The translations under genes and the position numbers were made by a program. A DNA stretch of 64,000 bases from Pseudoroseicyclus tamaricis (GTDB taxonomy: Bacteria; Pseudomonadota; Alphaproteobacteria; Rhodobacterales; Rhodobacteraceae), in contig NZ_JAAFYS010000001.1 in the NCBI RefSeq assembly GCF_012070395.1, positions 846,001 through 910,000 on the forward strand. The letters run 5' to 3'. The notes beneath the pieces are model-generated. The model ran no database searches, had not been told where the DNA came from, and saw nothing but the letters and a program-made list of their open reading frames with translations. Shown piece by piece: positions 55,251 through 63,671 of the stretch. Position 1 is the first letter of the stretch; the number at the start of each line of letters is the position of its first letter.

Positions 55251-56504
55251 ATGCGCCGTGCCATCTACATCATCCCCGCGGTCGTCATCGTCCTGCTGGT
55301 CGCGCTCTCCTCGCTCTACGTGGTGAACGAGAAGGAGAAGGCGCTCGTCCTGCAGTTCGGCCAGATCGTTACGGTGAAGGAGGATCCGGGCCTCGGCGTT
55401 CGCATCCCCATCATCCAGGACGTGGTGCGCTACGACGACCGGATCCTCAGCCTCGACACGCAGACGATCGAGGTCACGCCCTCGGATGACCGGCGCCTCG
55501 TGGTGGATGCCTTCGCGCGCTACCGCATCGCCGATGTCGTCGCCTTCCGCCGCGCCGTCGGCGTGGGCGGCATCGCCACGGCGGAGAACCGGCTCGCCTC
55601 GATCCTCAACTCGCAGATCCGCGAAGTTCTGGGTGCCGACCAGGTGACGTCCGACACCATCCTCTCCGCCGACCGGCGGCTCCTGATGACCCGCATCCGT
55701 GACCAGGCCCGCGCCTCGGCCATGAGCCTCGGCATCGACGTGGTCGACGTGCGGCTCAAGCAGACCAACCTGCCGCCGCAGAACCTCGATGCCACATTCA
55801 GCCGGATGCGCGCCGAGCGTGAGCGTGAAGCCGCGGACGAGGTGGCCCGAGGCAACGAGGCGGCGCAGCGTGTGCGTGCCCTCGCTGACAGGACGGTCGT
55901 CGAGACGAGCTCCGAAGCCGAGCGCGAGGCGCAGATCACGCGAGGCGAGGCCGATGCCGAAGCCAACCGGATCTTCGCCGAAGCCTACGGCGCCAACCCG
56001 GAGTTCTTCGACTTCTACCGTTCGCTGCAGGCCTACCGGGCGGCGCTGTCGAACAACAACTCCTCGATGGTGATGACGCCGGACAGCGAGTTCTTCGACT
56101 ACCTGTACTCGGACGACATCGCCGCGCCGAGCCTGCCCGCGGGCGACGGCAGTGCCGATCTGGTGGAGCTGGACGAGCCCGGCAGCAGCGCCGGCGTTCC
56201 GGCCATCGAGCCGCAGGACGCCACGGAGACGGCCGCGGAGACGACGGGGTCGCAGGACGACGCCGCCGCCGACGAGGGCGCCACAGAAGCTGATGACGGG
56301 GACACGGCTGGCACCGTCACTACCATCACCCCCACGGTGGTGGAGCCGGAGGCGACGACGCCCGAGGCCGACGAGCCGGTGACGGACGAGCCGCTGACAG
56401 ACGAGGGCGCCACGGAAGACGGCGCCGATGTCATCGACCTGTCGGGCGACGCGACCGTCCTTGAGGACGACAGCGAAGAGCTGGCCCCGGCCGCCGGCCA
56501 GTAA
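55251..56504 (+). CDS. hflC: FtsH protease modulator HflC with long acidic tail
   Basis: HflC has an N-terminal membrane helix (AIYIIPAVVIVLLVALSSLY) and an SPFH domain (NEKEKALVLQFGQIVTVKED ... DVRLKQTNLPPQN). At 417 residues it is about 100 longer than typical HflC. The extra C-terminal part, after the MVMTPDSEFFDYL end of the usual domain, is Glu/Asp/Thr/Ala-rich and likely disordered, on the periplasmic side by family topology. Its stop overlaps the DUF2065 start (TAATG). Confidence 0.95.
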   Translation: MRRAIYIIPAVVIVLLVALSSLYVVNEKEKALVLQFGQIVTVKEDPGLGVRIPIIQDVVRYDDRILSLDTQTIEVTPSDDRRLVVDAFARYRIADVVAFRRAVGVGGIATAENRLASILNSQIREVLGADQVTSDTILSADRRLLMTRIRDQARASAMSLGIDVVDVRLKQTNLPPQNLDATFSRMRAEREREAADEVARGNEAAQRVRALADRTVVETSSEAEREAQITRGEADAEANRIFAEAYGANPEFFDFYRSLQAYRAALSNNNSSMVMTPDSEFFDYLYSDDIAAPSLPAGDGSADLVELDEPGSSAGVPAIEPQDATETAAETTGSQDDAAADEGATEADDGDTAGTVTTITPTVVEPEATTPEADEPVTDEPLTDEGATEDGADVIDLSGDATVLEDDSEELAPAAGQ

Positions 56505-56698
56505 TGGCCACCCTGCTTCTTGCCCTCGGCCTCCTTCTGGTGGCCGAGGGTCTTATATGGGCGCTGGCGCCCGGCCTCATCGAGGCGATGCTCGCCGCCC
56601 TCCGCTCCATGGACATTCCGCAAAGACGGATGGTCGGCCTCGGCGCGATGGCGCTCGGGGCTGTCTTCGTCTGGGCGGCGAGCTTGCTCGGCGCCTGA
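56504..56698 (+). CDS. DUF2065 (YjeT-like) small membrane protein
   Basis: This 64-residue protein has two hydrophobic segments (LLALGLLLVAEGLIWALAPG and VGLGAMALGAVFVWAASLLG) joined by a short loop with basic residues. Its ATG overlaps the hflC stop by one base, so it is translationally coupled. The hflK-hflC-DUF2065-degP order is widespread; the function of the small protein is unknown. Confidence 0.85.
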   Translation: MATLLLALGLLLVAEGLIWALAPGLIEAMLAALRSMDIPQRRMVGLGAMALGAVFVWAASLLGA

Positions 56699-56939
56699 GT
56701 CGGGGCGGGCCCCCAGGAGCCTCCCGTGGCCGCCCTGCCGCCCATCACAGGCAATTCACGCTTTGTCTCCAGGCCGTTAACCCGTTCATCACGGAGGCCT
56801 CACATGCCGGGCGCGGCTATTCACATGGCGTTGACGCTCTGCAATGAGCGATTGTGCACCGCCCCCCTAAGACGGCATGGTCGGCCCCATTCCGATCCCG
56901 GCTGACGCCATGGTGCGCCGGGACGGCCCGAATTCAGCA

Positions 56940-58478
56940 ATGGAGACTCAACAAGTGTCGACCAGGTCCAAAATCATCACCGCCGGGCCGCTCGGCCTTG
57001 GCGCCGCTGCCGTCGGTCTGACCCTCGCCTTCGCGCCCGATCTCGTCGGCGCCCAGGACGGCGCGACCAACCCCGAGGTCACGACCCAGAGCGAGACGCC
57101 GCCGCTCGGCACCCCCGGCCTCGACCGCCCCGAATCCTTCGCCGAGCTGGCGCAGATCGTCAGCCCCGCGGTGGTGAACATCACCACCACCACGATGGTC
57201 GCCGGCGGCACGATGCCGGAGGGGATGGTCCCCGAGGGCTCGCCCTTCGAGGATTTCTTCCGTGACTTCCAGGATCGCGGCGGCCAGGCCCCGCGTCGCA
57301 GCCAGGCGCTCGGCTCCGGCTTCGTCATCTCCTCCGACGGCTACGTGGTCACCAACAACCACGTCATCGAAGGCGCCGACGAGATCGAGATCGAGTTCTT
57401 CTCCGGCGACACCCGTCCGGCGGAGCTGGTGGGCACCGACCCCAACACCGACATCGCGGTGCTGAAGGTGGATGCCGACGACATGCCCTATGTCGAGTTC
57501 GGCAACAGCGACGATGCCAACGCCGAGGTCGGCGACTGGGTCATGGCCATGGGCAACCCGCTCGGCCAGGGCTTCTCAATCTCCGCCGGCATCATCTCCG
57601 CCCGCAACCGGGCCCTCTCCGGCACCTATGACGATTTCATCCAGACGGACGCCGCCATCAACCGCGGCAACTCCGGCGGGCCGCTGTTCAACATGAACGG
57701 CGAGGTCATCGGCGTGAACACGGCGATCCTGTCGCCCAACGGCGGCTCCATCGGTATCGGCTTCTCGATGGCCTCCAACGTCGTCACCCGCGTCGTCGAC
57801 CAGCTCATCGAGTTCGGCGAGACGCGCCGCGGCTGGCTCGGTGTCCACATCCAGGACATCACGCCCGACATGGTCGACGCCATCGTCGGCATCGACTCCA
57901 CCGAGGGTGCCCTCGTGACGGATGTGCCGGAAGGCCCGGCCGCCGAGGCCGGCGTCATGGCCGGTGACATCATCCTCAGCTTCGACGGCAACGCGGTGGA
58001 GAGCACCCGCGAGCTGGTCAACATCGTCGGCAACTCCGCCGTCGGCGAAGCGGTCGATGTCGAGGTGCTGCGCAATGGCGAGATGGAGACGCTGTCCGTC
58101 ACGCTCGGCCGCCGCGAAGGCAATGTCGACGTCATGCCCGCCTCGCAGGAGGGGGAGCCGGAGGCGCCGCAGAGCGAAGAGGTGATGGGGCTCGATCTCT
58201 CCGAGATCACCCCCGAGCTGTCCGAGGAATACGGCCTTGGCGACATCTCCGGCCTGCTGGTGACGAATGTCGACCCGGTCTCCGACGCCGCCGAGAAGGG
58301 CATCCTGCCCGGTGATGTGATCACCGAAGCCGGCCAGCAGCCTGTCGCCTCGATTGACGATCTCACCACCCGCATCGAGGAGGCCCGCGACGCCGGCCGC
58401 CGCTCCCTCCTCCTGCTCATCCGCCGCGACGGTGACCCGCGCTTCGTGGCCGTGGTGATCGACGACGCCGAGGAGTGA
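56940..58478 (+). CDS. DegP/HtrA-family periplasmic serine protease
   Basis: This Do-family protease, about 512 residues, degrades or refolds damaged envelope proteins. An N-terminal signal segment (IITAGPLGLGAAAVGLTLAF) leads to the trypsin-like domain with His in VVTNNHVIEG, Asp in NTDIAVLKV and Ser in INRGNSGGPLFNMNGEVIG. Two PDZ domains follow (GWLGVHIQDITPDMVDAI; ISGLLVTNVDPVSDAAEKG). The start is uncertain: ATG 56940, or GTG 56955 which has GGAGA 8 bases upstream; both keep the signal peptide. Confidence 0.94.
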   Translation: METQQVSTRSKIITAGPLGLGAAAVGLTLAFAPDLVGAQDGATNPEVTTQSETPPLGTPGLDRPESFAELAQIVSPAVVNITTTTMVAGGTMPEGMVPEGSPFEDFFRDFQDRGGQAPRRSQALGSGFVISSDGYVVTNNHVIEGADEIEIEFFSGDTRPAELVGTDPNTDIAVLKVDADDMPYVEFGNSDDANAEVGDWVMAMGNPLGQGFSISAGIISARNRALSGTYDDFIQTDAAINRGNSGGPLFNMNGEVIGVNTAILSPNGGSIGIGFSMASNVVTRVVDQLIEFGETRRGWLGVHIQDITPDMVDAIVGIDSTEGALVTDVPEGPAAEAGVMAGDIILSFDGNAVESTRELVNIVGNSAVGEAVDVEVLRNGEMETLSVTLGRREGNVDVMPASQEGEPEAPQSEEVMGLDLSEITPELSEEYGLGDISGLLVTNVDPVSDAAEKGILPGDVITEAGQQPVASIDDLTTRIEEARDAGRRSLLLLIRRDGDPRFVAVVIDDAEE

Positions 58479-58500
58479 TCCCGGCAAATAGAACAAAGGA

Positions 58501-58530
58501 GGGGCGCCCGCTGGGGCGCCCCTTTTTCTT
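58501..58530 (+). terminator. Rho-independent terminator of the degP-type gene
   Basis: GGGGCGCCC (58501-58509), loop GCTG, GGGCGCCCC (58514-58522) is a perfect 9-bp stem followed by TTTTTCTT (58523-58530), a textbook intrinsic terminator 22 bases after the protease stop. Confidence 0.95.
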
Positions 58531-58661
58531 TGCGTGGGTGGTGGGTGGAGCCGGTCGGGTTCGGCCTGTGCATGGGAAGAGGCCCGGCACCGCGCGCAGC
58601 AGCGCCCGCGTCATCGGCCAAATAATGTGAGTGTCAGGCGCGGCCGCCGAGGGCCAGCCGG

Positions 58662-58970
58662 TCAGCCCCGGGACGCCTTCTCGGCGATCCCGCTCTGGCC
58701 TTCGCGCCGGGCCAGCTCCGCCTCGATATCGTCCAGCGTCACGCCCCGCGCCTGGCACATCACCAGCAGGTGGAAGAGCACGTCCGCCGCCTCGGAGGTC
58801 AGCCGCTCCCGGTCGCCCTTCACGGCCTCGATGATGGCCTCCACGGCCTCCTCGCCGAACTTCTCGGCGCATTTCTCCGGCCCCTTGGCCAGCAGCTTCG
58901 CCGTCCAGCTCTCCTCGGGGTCGGCCGCGGCGCGGGCAGCGATGGTCTCGGCGAGGCGTGTGAGGCTCAT
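58662..58970 (-). CDS. hisE: Phosphoribosyl-ATP pyrophosphohydrolase
   Basis: HisE hydrolyses PR-ATP to PR-AMP, the second step of histidine synthesis. The 102-residue MazG-like fold has [39 protein letters not shown] and [14 protein letters not shown], with the acidic metal ligands EE...E and E..D. Its start overlaps the hisF stop as ATGA. The frame's extension upstream of this ATG is the shadow of hisF. Confidence 0.95.
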   Translation of the reverse strand: MSLTRLAETIAARAAADPEESWTAKLLAKGPEKCAEKFGEEAVEAIIEAVKGDRERLTSEAADVLFHLLVMCQARGVTLDDIEAELARREGQSGIAEKASRG

Positions 58971-59761
58971 GGCGCGGCCATCGGCGGGGCAGGGGCTTCC
59001 GGCACCGGCCGGATCGGCAGGCCGGCGGCGGCCATGTGGTCCTTCGCCTCGGCGATCGTGTGGGTGCCGAAGTGGAAGATCGAGGCGGCCAGCACCGCCG
59101 AGGCCCCGCCCTCCGTCACCCCCTCGACGAGGTGATCGAGGTTGCCGACGCCGCCCGAGGCGATGACGGGGATCGACACCGCCTCCGTCACCGCGCGGGT
59201 CAGGCCGAGGTTGAAGCCGGCTTTCGTTCCGTCCCTGTCCATCGAGGTCAGCAGGATCTCCCCGGCGCCGTGGGCCTCGGCCCTGCGGGCGAACTCCACC
59301 GCGTCGATGCCGGTCGGCCGGCGCCCGCCATGGGTGAAGATCTCCCAGCGGCCGGGCGCGACCTCCTTGGCGTCGATGGCTACGACGAGGCACTGGGCGC
59401 CGAAGCGCTCCGCCGCGCGGGCGACCACGGTGATGTCAGCCACGGCGGCGGAGTTGAAGCTCACCTTGTCGGCGCCCGCGAGCAGCAAGGCGCGTACGTC
59501 ATCGGCGCTCTTCACTCCGCCGCCTACGGTAAGCGGCATGAATATGCTCTCCGCCGTCCGGGTGACCAGATCGAACATCGTGCCCCGGTTCTCATGTGTG
59601 GCATGAATGTCGAGAAAGCACAGCTCGTCCGCGCCGGCGGCATCGTAGGCGCGCGCCGCCTCCACCGGATCGCCGGCATCGCGCAGATCGACGAAGTTGA
59701 CGCCCTTGACGACGCGGCCGTCGGCGACATCGAGGCAGGGGATGAGGCGGATCTTCAGCAT
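58967..59761 (-). CDS. hisF: Imidazole glycerol phosphate synthase subunit HisF
   Basis: HisF is the cyclase subunit that uses ammonia from HisH to form imidazole glycerol phosphate and AICAR. The 264-residue TIM barrel has the catalytic Asp in [19 protein letters not shown] and the second in [15 protein letters not shown]. Phosphate-binding [10 protein letters not shown] and [17 protein letters not shown] are present. hisH is not in the window; hisA lies about 2.5 kb away in the same direction. Confidence 0.97.
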   Translation of the reverse strand: MLKIRLIPCLDVADGRVVKGVNFVDLRDAGDPVEAARAYDAAGADELCFLDIHATHENRGTMFDLVTRTAESIFMPLTVGGGVKSADDVRALLLAGADKVSFNSAAVADITVVARAAERFGAQCLVVAIDAKEVAPGRWEIFTHGGRRPTGIDAVEFARRAEAHGAGEILLTSMDRDGTKAGFNLGLTRAVTEAVSIPVIASGGVGNLDHLVEGVTEGGASAVLAASIFHFGTHTIAEAKDHMAAAGLPIRPVPEAPAPPMAAP

Positions 59762-59800
59762 GGCGCTGTCATAGGCCGGGCTGCAGCTTCTGGCCAGAGT

Positions 59801-60088
59801 TCACGTCCGCCTCCGCCGTGCCCGAAGAGCGGAGATGCCGCCGATGACCAGCATGACGAGGCCGACGAGCGCCACGGGCAGCGAGAGCAGCATGTACCAG
59901 CCAGCCACGAACATCGTGTAGAGCGTGCCGCCGATGTCGCGCCCGCCGACGAGGCATGGGTTGGTGAACCCCTCGTGCAGCTCGCAGCCGGCGCGCTCGG
60001 CGATGAAGCTCGCCAGCGCTACCGAGGCCACGGGGGCGAGGCCGATAGCCAGCAGGATGAGGCCGAGGATAAGGAGTCTCCGGGTCAT
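59801..60088 (-). CDS. Hypothetical small membrane protein
   Basis: This 95-residue protein has an N-terminal hydrophobic segment (LLILGLILLAIGLAPVASVA), a loop with two Cys (GCELHEGFTNPCLVGG) that could pair outside the membrane, and a second segment (WYMLLSLPVALVGLVMLVIG) with a basic tail. No family recognised. It lies 39 bases upstream of hisF on the same strand and may share its transcript. Confidence 0.65.
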   Translation of the reverse strand: MTRRLLILGLILLAIGLAPVASVALASFIAERAGCELHEGFTNPCLVGGRDIGGTLYTMFVAGWYMLLSLPVALVGLVMLVIGGISALRARRRRT

Positions 60089-60141
60089 GCCGTGCAGTCT
60101 TATCCGCCTGCACTGCGGGGGGAAGGGTGCCCGCCCCGGGC

Positions 60142-60723
60142 TCAGTGCGGCGCCTCGCCGCGTGCCAGCTGGGCGAGGAAGGTCTCCATCCGCTTCGCCC
60201 GTGTCTCGGGCCGCTTGGCGCTATGCAGGCGATAGTAGATCAAGAACAGCTCGGCCCGCTTGAGGCTGGCGTAGCGGGCCTTCGCCTCGGGCCGCTCCTC
60301 AAGCGCCGCGAGGAAATCCGCCGGCACCTCCATCTCCGCCCCCGCCGCATAGGCCGCATCCCAGCGGCCATCGGCGCGGGCGGCCTCCACCTGCGCGAGG
60401 CCGGGCGGCTGCATCCGCCCCTCGGCGATCAGCCGCTCGGCATGGGCGACGTTGCGGGCCGACCAGGGGGAGCGCGGGCGGCGCGGTGTCATCCGCTGCA
60501 GCCAGCTCGCCTCGTCGAGCGGCTTCTTCTGCCCGTCGATCCAGCCCCAGATCAGCCCGGCGATCACGCAATCGCCCCACGCGACGGAGGGGACGCCCGA
60601 GTCCTTCTTGTAGAGCCGCACCCAGAGCTCCGTCTCGCTGGCATGATGCTCGGCCAGCCACGCCTCCAGTGCGGCGGCATCGGCGAAGGGCTCGCCGGCA
60701 ATCTGTGGTGACTTGCTCGGCAT
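60142..60723 (-). CDS. YdeI/OmpD-associated family protein
   Basis: The 193-residue protein has the arrangement of OmdA/YdeI proteins: ELWVRLYKKDSGVPSVAWGD, CVIAGLIWGWIDGQKKPLDE, RMTPRRPRSPWSARNVAHAE, and a C-terminal KRAELFLIYYRLHSAKRPET. In enterobacteria such proteins have been linked to stress and antimicrobial peptide tolerance, but the mechanism is unknown. ATG at 60723 with GAGGAGAG upstream decides the start. It is divergent from rlmL. Confidence 0.85.
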   Translation of the reverse strand: MPSKSPQIAGEPFADAAALEAWLAEHHASETELWVRLYKKDSGVPSVAWGDCVIAGLIWGWIDGQKKPLDEASWLQRMTPRRPRSPWSARNVAHAERLIAEGRMQPPGLAQVEAARADGRWDAAYAAGAEMEVPADFLAALEERPEAKARYASLKRAELFLIYYRLHSAKRPETRAKRMETFLAQLARGEAPH

Positions 60724-60821
60724 GGTCTCTCCTCTGTCGCCCGCTCCCACCTTGGCCCGCCGCGCCGTCGGCGCCAAGCTTTGCGCTCGGCATCGCCGCG
60801 GTGCGGCTGTAAGGGGGCGGC

Positions 60822-61973
60822 ATGAGAGAGACATTCGAGATCTTCCTGGCCACGCAGCCGGGGCTGGAGCCTCTGCTGGCCGCCGAGGCGCGCGAGGCGG
60901 GCTTCGGCCCGGTGGCCGAGGTCGCCGGCGGTGTCACGATCCAGGGCGGCTGGCCCGAGGTCTGGCGCGCCAACATCTGCCTGCGCGGCGCCGGCCGGGT
61001 GCTCGCCCGCATTGGCGGCTTCCCGGCGCTGCACCTCGCCCAGCTCGACAAGCGGGCGCGCAAGTTCCCCTGGGGAGAGGTCCTGCGCCCCGACGTGCCG
61101 GTGAAGGTGGAGGTGACGACCAGCCGCGCCTCGAAGATCTACCACGCCGGCGCCGCCGCCGAGCGTGTCGCCCGGGCCATCACGGAGGAACTGGGCGCCC
61201 CCCTCGCCGGCGCCGGCAAGGCGGCTCCCGAGGCGGAGGAGGAGGGCCCGGAGGAGGCGCCCGTCCGCCTCCTCGTGCGGATCGAGCGCAACCTCGTCAC
61301 CTTCTCCGTCGATACCTCCGGCGCGCCCCTGCACCGGCGCGGCCACAAGGTCGCCGTCGGTAAGGCGCCGATGCGCGAGACGATGGCGGCCCTGTTCCTG
61401 CGCGCCTGCGGCTACACGGGGGCGGAGCCGGTGCTCGACCCGATGTGCGGCTCCGGCACCTTCGTCCTCGAGGCGGCGGAGATCGCCTCCGGCCTCCGCC
61501 CCGGCCGCAGCCGCCCCTTCGCCTTCGAGCAGCTGGCCGCGGCGGACCCCGCCGCCATCGCCCTGCTCCGCCAGAGCGAGGCCGAGACCCCGGCCCACAT
61601 CTTCCACGGCAGTGACAGGGACCCCGGCGCCATCCGCTTCTCGACCGAGAATGCCGCCCGCGCCGGCGTGGCAGAGCTCTGCCGGTTCGAGGCCCTCCCG
61701 GTGGCGGAGCTGACCCGCCCCGAGGGCCCGCCCGGCCTCGTCATCGTCAATCCGCCCTATGGCGAGCGGATCGGCAATCGCGGCGTCCTCGTCGGGATGC
61801 ACAAGGTCCTCGGCGAGCGCCTGCGCGCCGGTTTCTCCGGCTGGCGCGTCGGCCTCGTCACCTCCGACGAGACGCTCGCCCGCGCCACCGGCCTGCCCTG
61901 GCAACCCCCCGGCCCCCCGGTCCCCCACGGCCCCCTCAAGGTCCGCCTCTGGCAGACCACCCCGATCCCCTGA
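60822..61973 (+). CDS. rlmL: THUMP-domain rRNA methyltransferase, RlmL/YcbY-type N-terminal half
   Basis: The 383-residue protein begins with a THUMP domain (TFEIFLATQPGLEPLLAAEA, GRVLARIGGFPALHLAQLD) and ends with a Rossmann methyltransferase. The latter has DPMCGSGTFVLEAAEIASG, GSDRDPGAIRFS, and catalytic VIVNPPYGERIG, the NPPY motif of amino-group methyltransferases. It probably makes m2G in 23S rRNA; the RlmK half of E. coli RlmL is absent. A decayed copy of its 3' end follows the gene. Confidence 0.88.
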   Translation: MRETFEIFLATQPGLEPLLAAEAREAGFGPVAEVAGGVTIQGGWPEVWRANICLRGAGRVLARIGGFPALHLAQLDKRARKFPWGEVLRPDVPVKVEVTTSRASKIYHAGAAAERVARAITEELGAPLAGAGKAAPEAEEEGPEEAPVRLLVRIERNLVTFSVDTSGAPLHRRGHKVAVGKAPMRETMAALFLRACGYTGAEPVLDPMCGSGTFVLEAAEIASGLRPGRSRPFAFEQLAAADPAAIALLRQSEAETPAHIFHGSDRDPGAIRFSTENAARAGVAELCRFEALPVAELTRPEGPPGLVIVNPPYGERIGNRGVLVGMHKVLGERLRAGFSGWRVGLVTSDETLARATGLPWQPPGPPVPHGPLKVRLWQTTPIP

Positions 61974-62180
61974 CCCCGGCACCATCTGCCGCCCGACCGA
62001 TTATCCACGGCCCCGGGCGCATCGCCCGCACGCGCAATCGGCTTGCCTTGGCAGTCCCCGACCCGCCGATCTCCCCGGCCTTTAGACTTCCGTCCCCGGT
62101 AAATCGCGCCGCTCCCCTGACGCCGACACCGCCCGCCGCCCAGCCAAAGCCCGACGCCCCGGGCGCACCGCCCGACGCCC
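61881..62180 (+). repeat. Decayed tandem duplication of the rlmL 3' end
   Basis: Bases from about 61881 (CGCGCCACCGGCCTGCCCTGG) through the stop at 61973 and on to about 62030 recur, degenerate, from 62031 (CGCGCAATCGGCTTGCCTTG) to about 62180, offset by 147-150 bases. The second copy covers most of the 291-base gap between rlmL and hisA. It has lost coding sense through small indels. Confidence 0.55.
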
Positions 62181-62182
62181 CC

Positions 62183-62240
62183 TGTCTTTAGTCCAATAGA
62201 ATCCCGGGAGGCTCCGGGGGGCTGGCCCCCCCGGTCCCGC
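62183..62240 (+). repeat. Family II intergenic repeat with hairpin
   Basis: The core GTCTTTAGTCCAATAGAATC is followed by CCGGGGGG (62214-62221), a 5-base loop, and CCCCCCGG (62227-62234). It lies between the convergent rlmL and hisA genes, a terminator position. Confidence 0.6.
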
Positions 62241-62264
62241 ACTCACCGCTCTCACAACGCCGGA

Positions 62265-62990
62265 TCAGCGCCCGCCCAGCATCTCCAGCGCCGCCGCGAG
62301 GTCGATCGCCCCTTCGTAGAGCGCCCGCCCGGAGATCGCGCCGGCGATCACCCCGGTCTCCTTCAGCGCCGTCAGGTCACCCATCGAGGACACTCCGCCC
62401 GAGGCGATCACCGGGATGCTCACCGCCCGCGCCATTGTCTCCGTGGCGGCGACGTTCGGGCCGCCCATGGCGCCGTCGCGGTCGATATCGGTGTAGATGA
62501 GGGCGGCGACCCCGGCATCCTCGAAGCTGCGGGCGAGGTCCGTCGCCTCCACCTCCGTCTCTTCCGCCCAGCCCTTCGTCGCCACCCGGCCGCCGCGTGC
62601 GTCGATCCCCACCGCCACCTGGCCGGGGAAGGCTCGGGCGGCTTCGCGCACAAGCTGCGGCTCCTCCACGGCCACGGTGCCGAGGATCACCCGGGCCAGC
62701 CCCTTGTCCAGCCACGCCTCGATGGTGGCCATGTCGCGGATGCCGCCGCCTAGCTGCATCTCCACCCCGGGGCAGGCGGCGAGGATCGCCTCGACCGCCG
62801 CGCCGTTGACGGGGCGGCCGGCGAAGGCGCCGTTGAGGTCGACGAGGTGCAGCCAGCGGCAGCCCGCCGCCACGAAGGCGCGCGCCTGATCGGCGGGGCT
62901 GTCGTTGAACACCGTCGCGTCGTCCATCTCGCCGCGCAGCAGGCGGACGGCCTGGCCGTCTTTGAGGTCGATGGCGGGGAAGAGGATCAT
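62265..62990 (-). CDS. hisA: ProFAR isomerase HisA
   Basis: HisA isomerises ProFAR to PRFAR before the HisF/HisH step. The 241-residue TIM barrel has the catalytic Asp in [18 protein letters not shown], phosphate-binding [10 protein letters not shown], the second Asp in [14 protein letters not shown], and [15 protein letters not shown]. It points toward hisF but is separated from it by rlmL, the YdeI-like gene and a small membrane-protein gene. Confidence 0.97.
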   Translation of the reverse strand: MILFPAIDLKDGQAVRLLRGEMDDATVFNDSPADQARAFVAAGCRWLHLVDLNGAFAGRPVNGAAVEAILAACPGVEMQLGGGIRDMATIEAWLDKGLARVILGTVAVEEPQLVREAARAFPGQVAVGIDARGGRVATKGWAEETEVEATDLARSFEDAGVAALIYTDIDRDGAMGGPNVAATETMARAVSIPVIASGGVSSMGDLTALKETGVIAGAISGRALYEGAIDLAAALEMLGGR

Positions 62991-63117
62991 GGCCGGGCTC
63001 CGTTCTCAGCTCGCCGGCGGGGTGCCACGCGGCAGGCGGGAGGGCAAGCGACCTCACGTAAGACTTGCCGCGCCGCCTGTCCCTGCGTCACCAAATGCGG
63101 GGAGGAGGAGACCCATC

Positions 63118-63516
63118 ATGACCCGACTGACCACCCGCATCGCGGCCCCGCTCATCGCCCTCGTCGCCCTCGCCGGGGCTGCTTTCGCGGACCCCATCGA
63201 GGGCCTCTGGCAGACCGAGGTGGACGACGGCGCCTATGCCCTCGTCACCATCGCCCCCTGCGGCAGCGCCTATTGCGGGGTGATCTCGCGCACCTTCAAC
63301 GCCGGCGGCGAATACCAGGCGGAGACGATCGGCCGCCAGATCGTCATCGACATGGTCCCGCAGGGCGGCAATGCCTACGAAGGCCAGGTCTGGCGTCCGT
63401 CGAACGACAAGATCTATCTCGGCAAGGTGGATGTGAACGGTGACCGGATGCAGCTGCGCGGCTGCGTCGCCGGCGGCCTCTTCTGCGCCTCTCAAACTTG
63501 GGCCCGCGTCGGCTGA
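63118..63516 (+). CDS. Secreted DUF2147 protein
   Basis: This 132-residue protein has signal peptide ending GAAFADP and a lipocalin-like beta barrel signature: DPIEGLWQTEVDDGAYALVT, CGSAYCGVISRTF and a terminal GCVAGGLFCASQTWARV. The family's function is unknown; it is commonly encoded near his genes in Rhodobacterales. Cys pairs suggest disulfides. ATG at 63118 follows GGAGGAGGAG. It diverges from hisA across 127 bases. Confidence 0.88.
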   Translation: MTRLTTRIAAPLIALVALAGAAFADPIEGLWQTEVDDGAYALVTIAPCGSAYCGVISRTFNAGGEYQAETIGRQIVIDMVPQGGNAYEGQVWRPSNDKIYLGKVDVNGDRMQLRGCVAGGLFCASQTWARVG

Positions 63517-63600
63517 TCTCGTGAAGGGCCGGCCCGCACCCAGCTGGCCGGCCGGTCAAACCCTTGCGGCGTGAGGCGCGCCAGCCCTTCGACCCGCTGC

Positions 63601-63660
63601 TCTCGCCCTTTTCCAAATACCTCTCGGGGGGCTCCGGGGGGCAGACAGCCCCCCGGTCCT
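63601..63660 (+). repeat. Family II intergenic repeat with hairpin
   Basis: The best-preserved copy: CTCTCGCCCTTTTCCAAATA then CCTCTCGGGGGG. The 9-bp stem is CCGGGGGGC (63634-63642), loop AGACA, GCCCCCCGG (63648-63656). It lies between the convergent DUF2147 gene and the partial ORF at the window end. Confidence 0.7.
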
Positions 63661-63671
63661 GCCCTCTCAGC

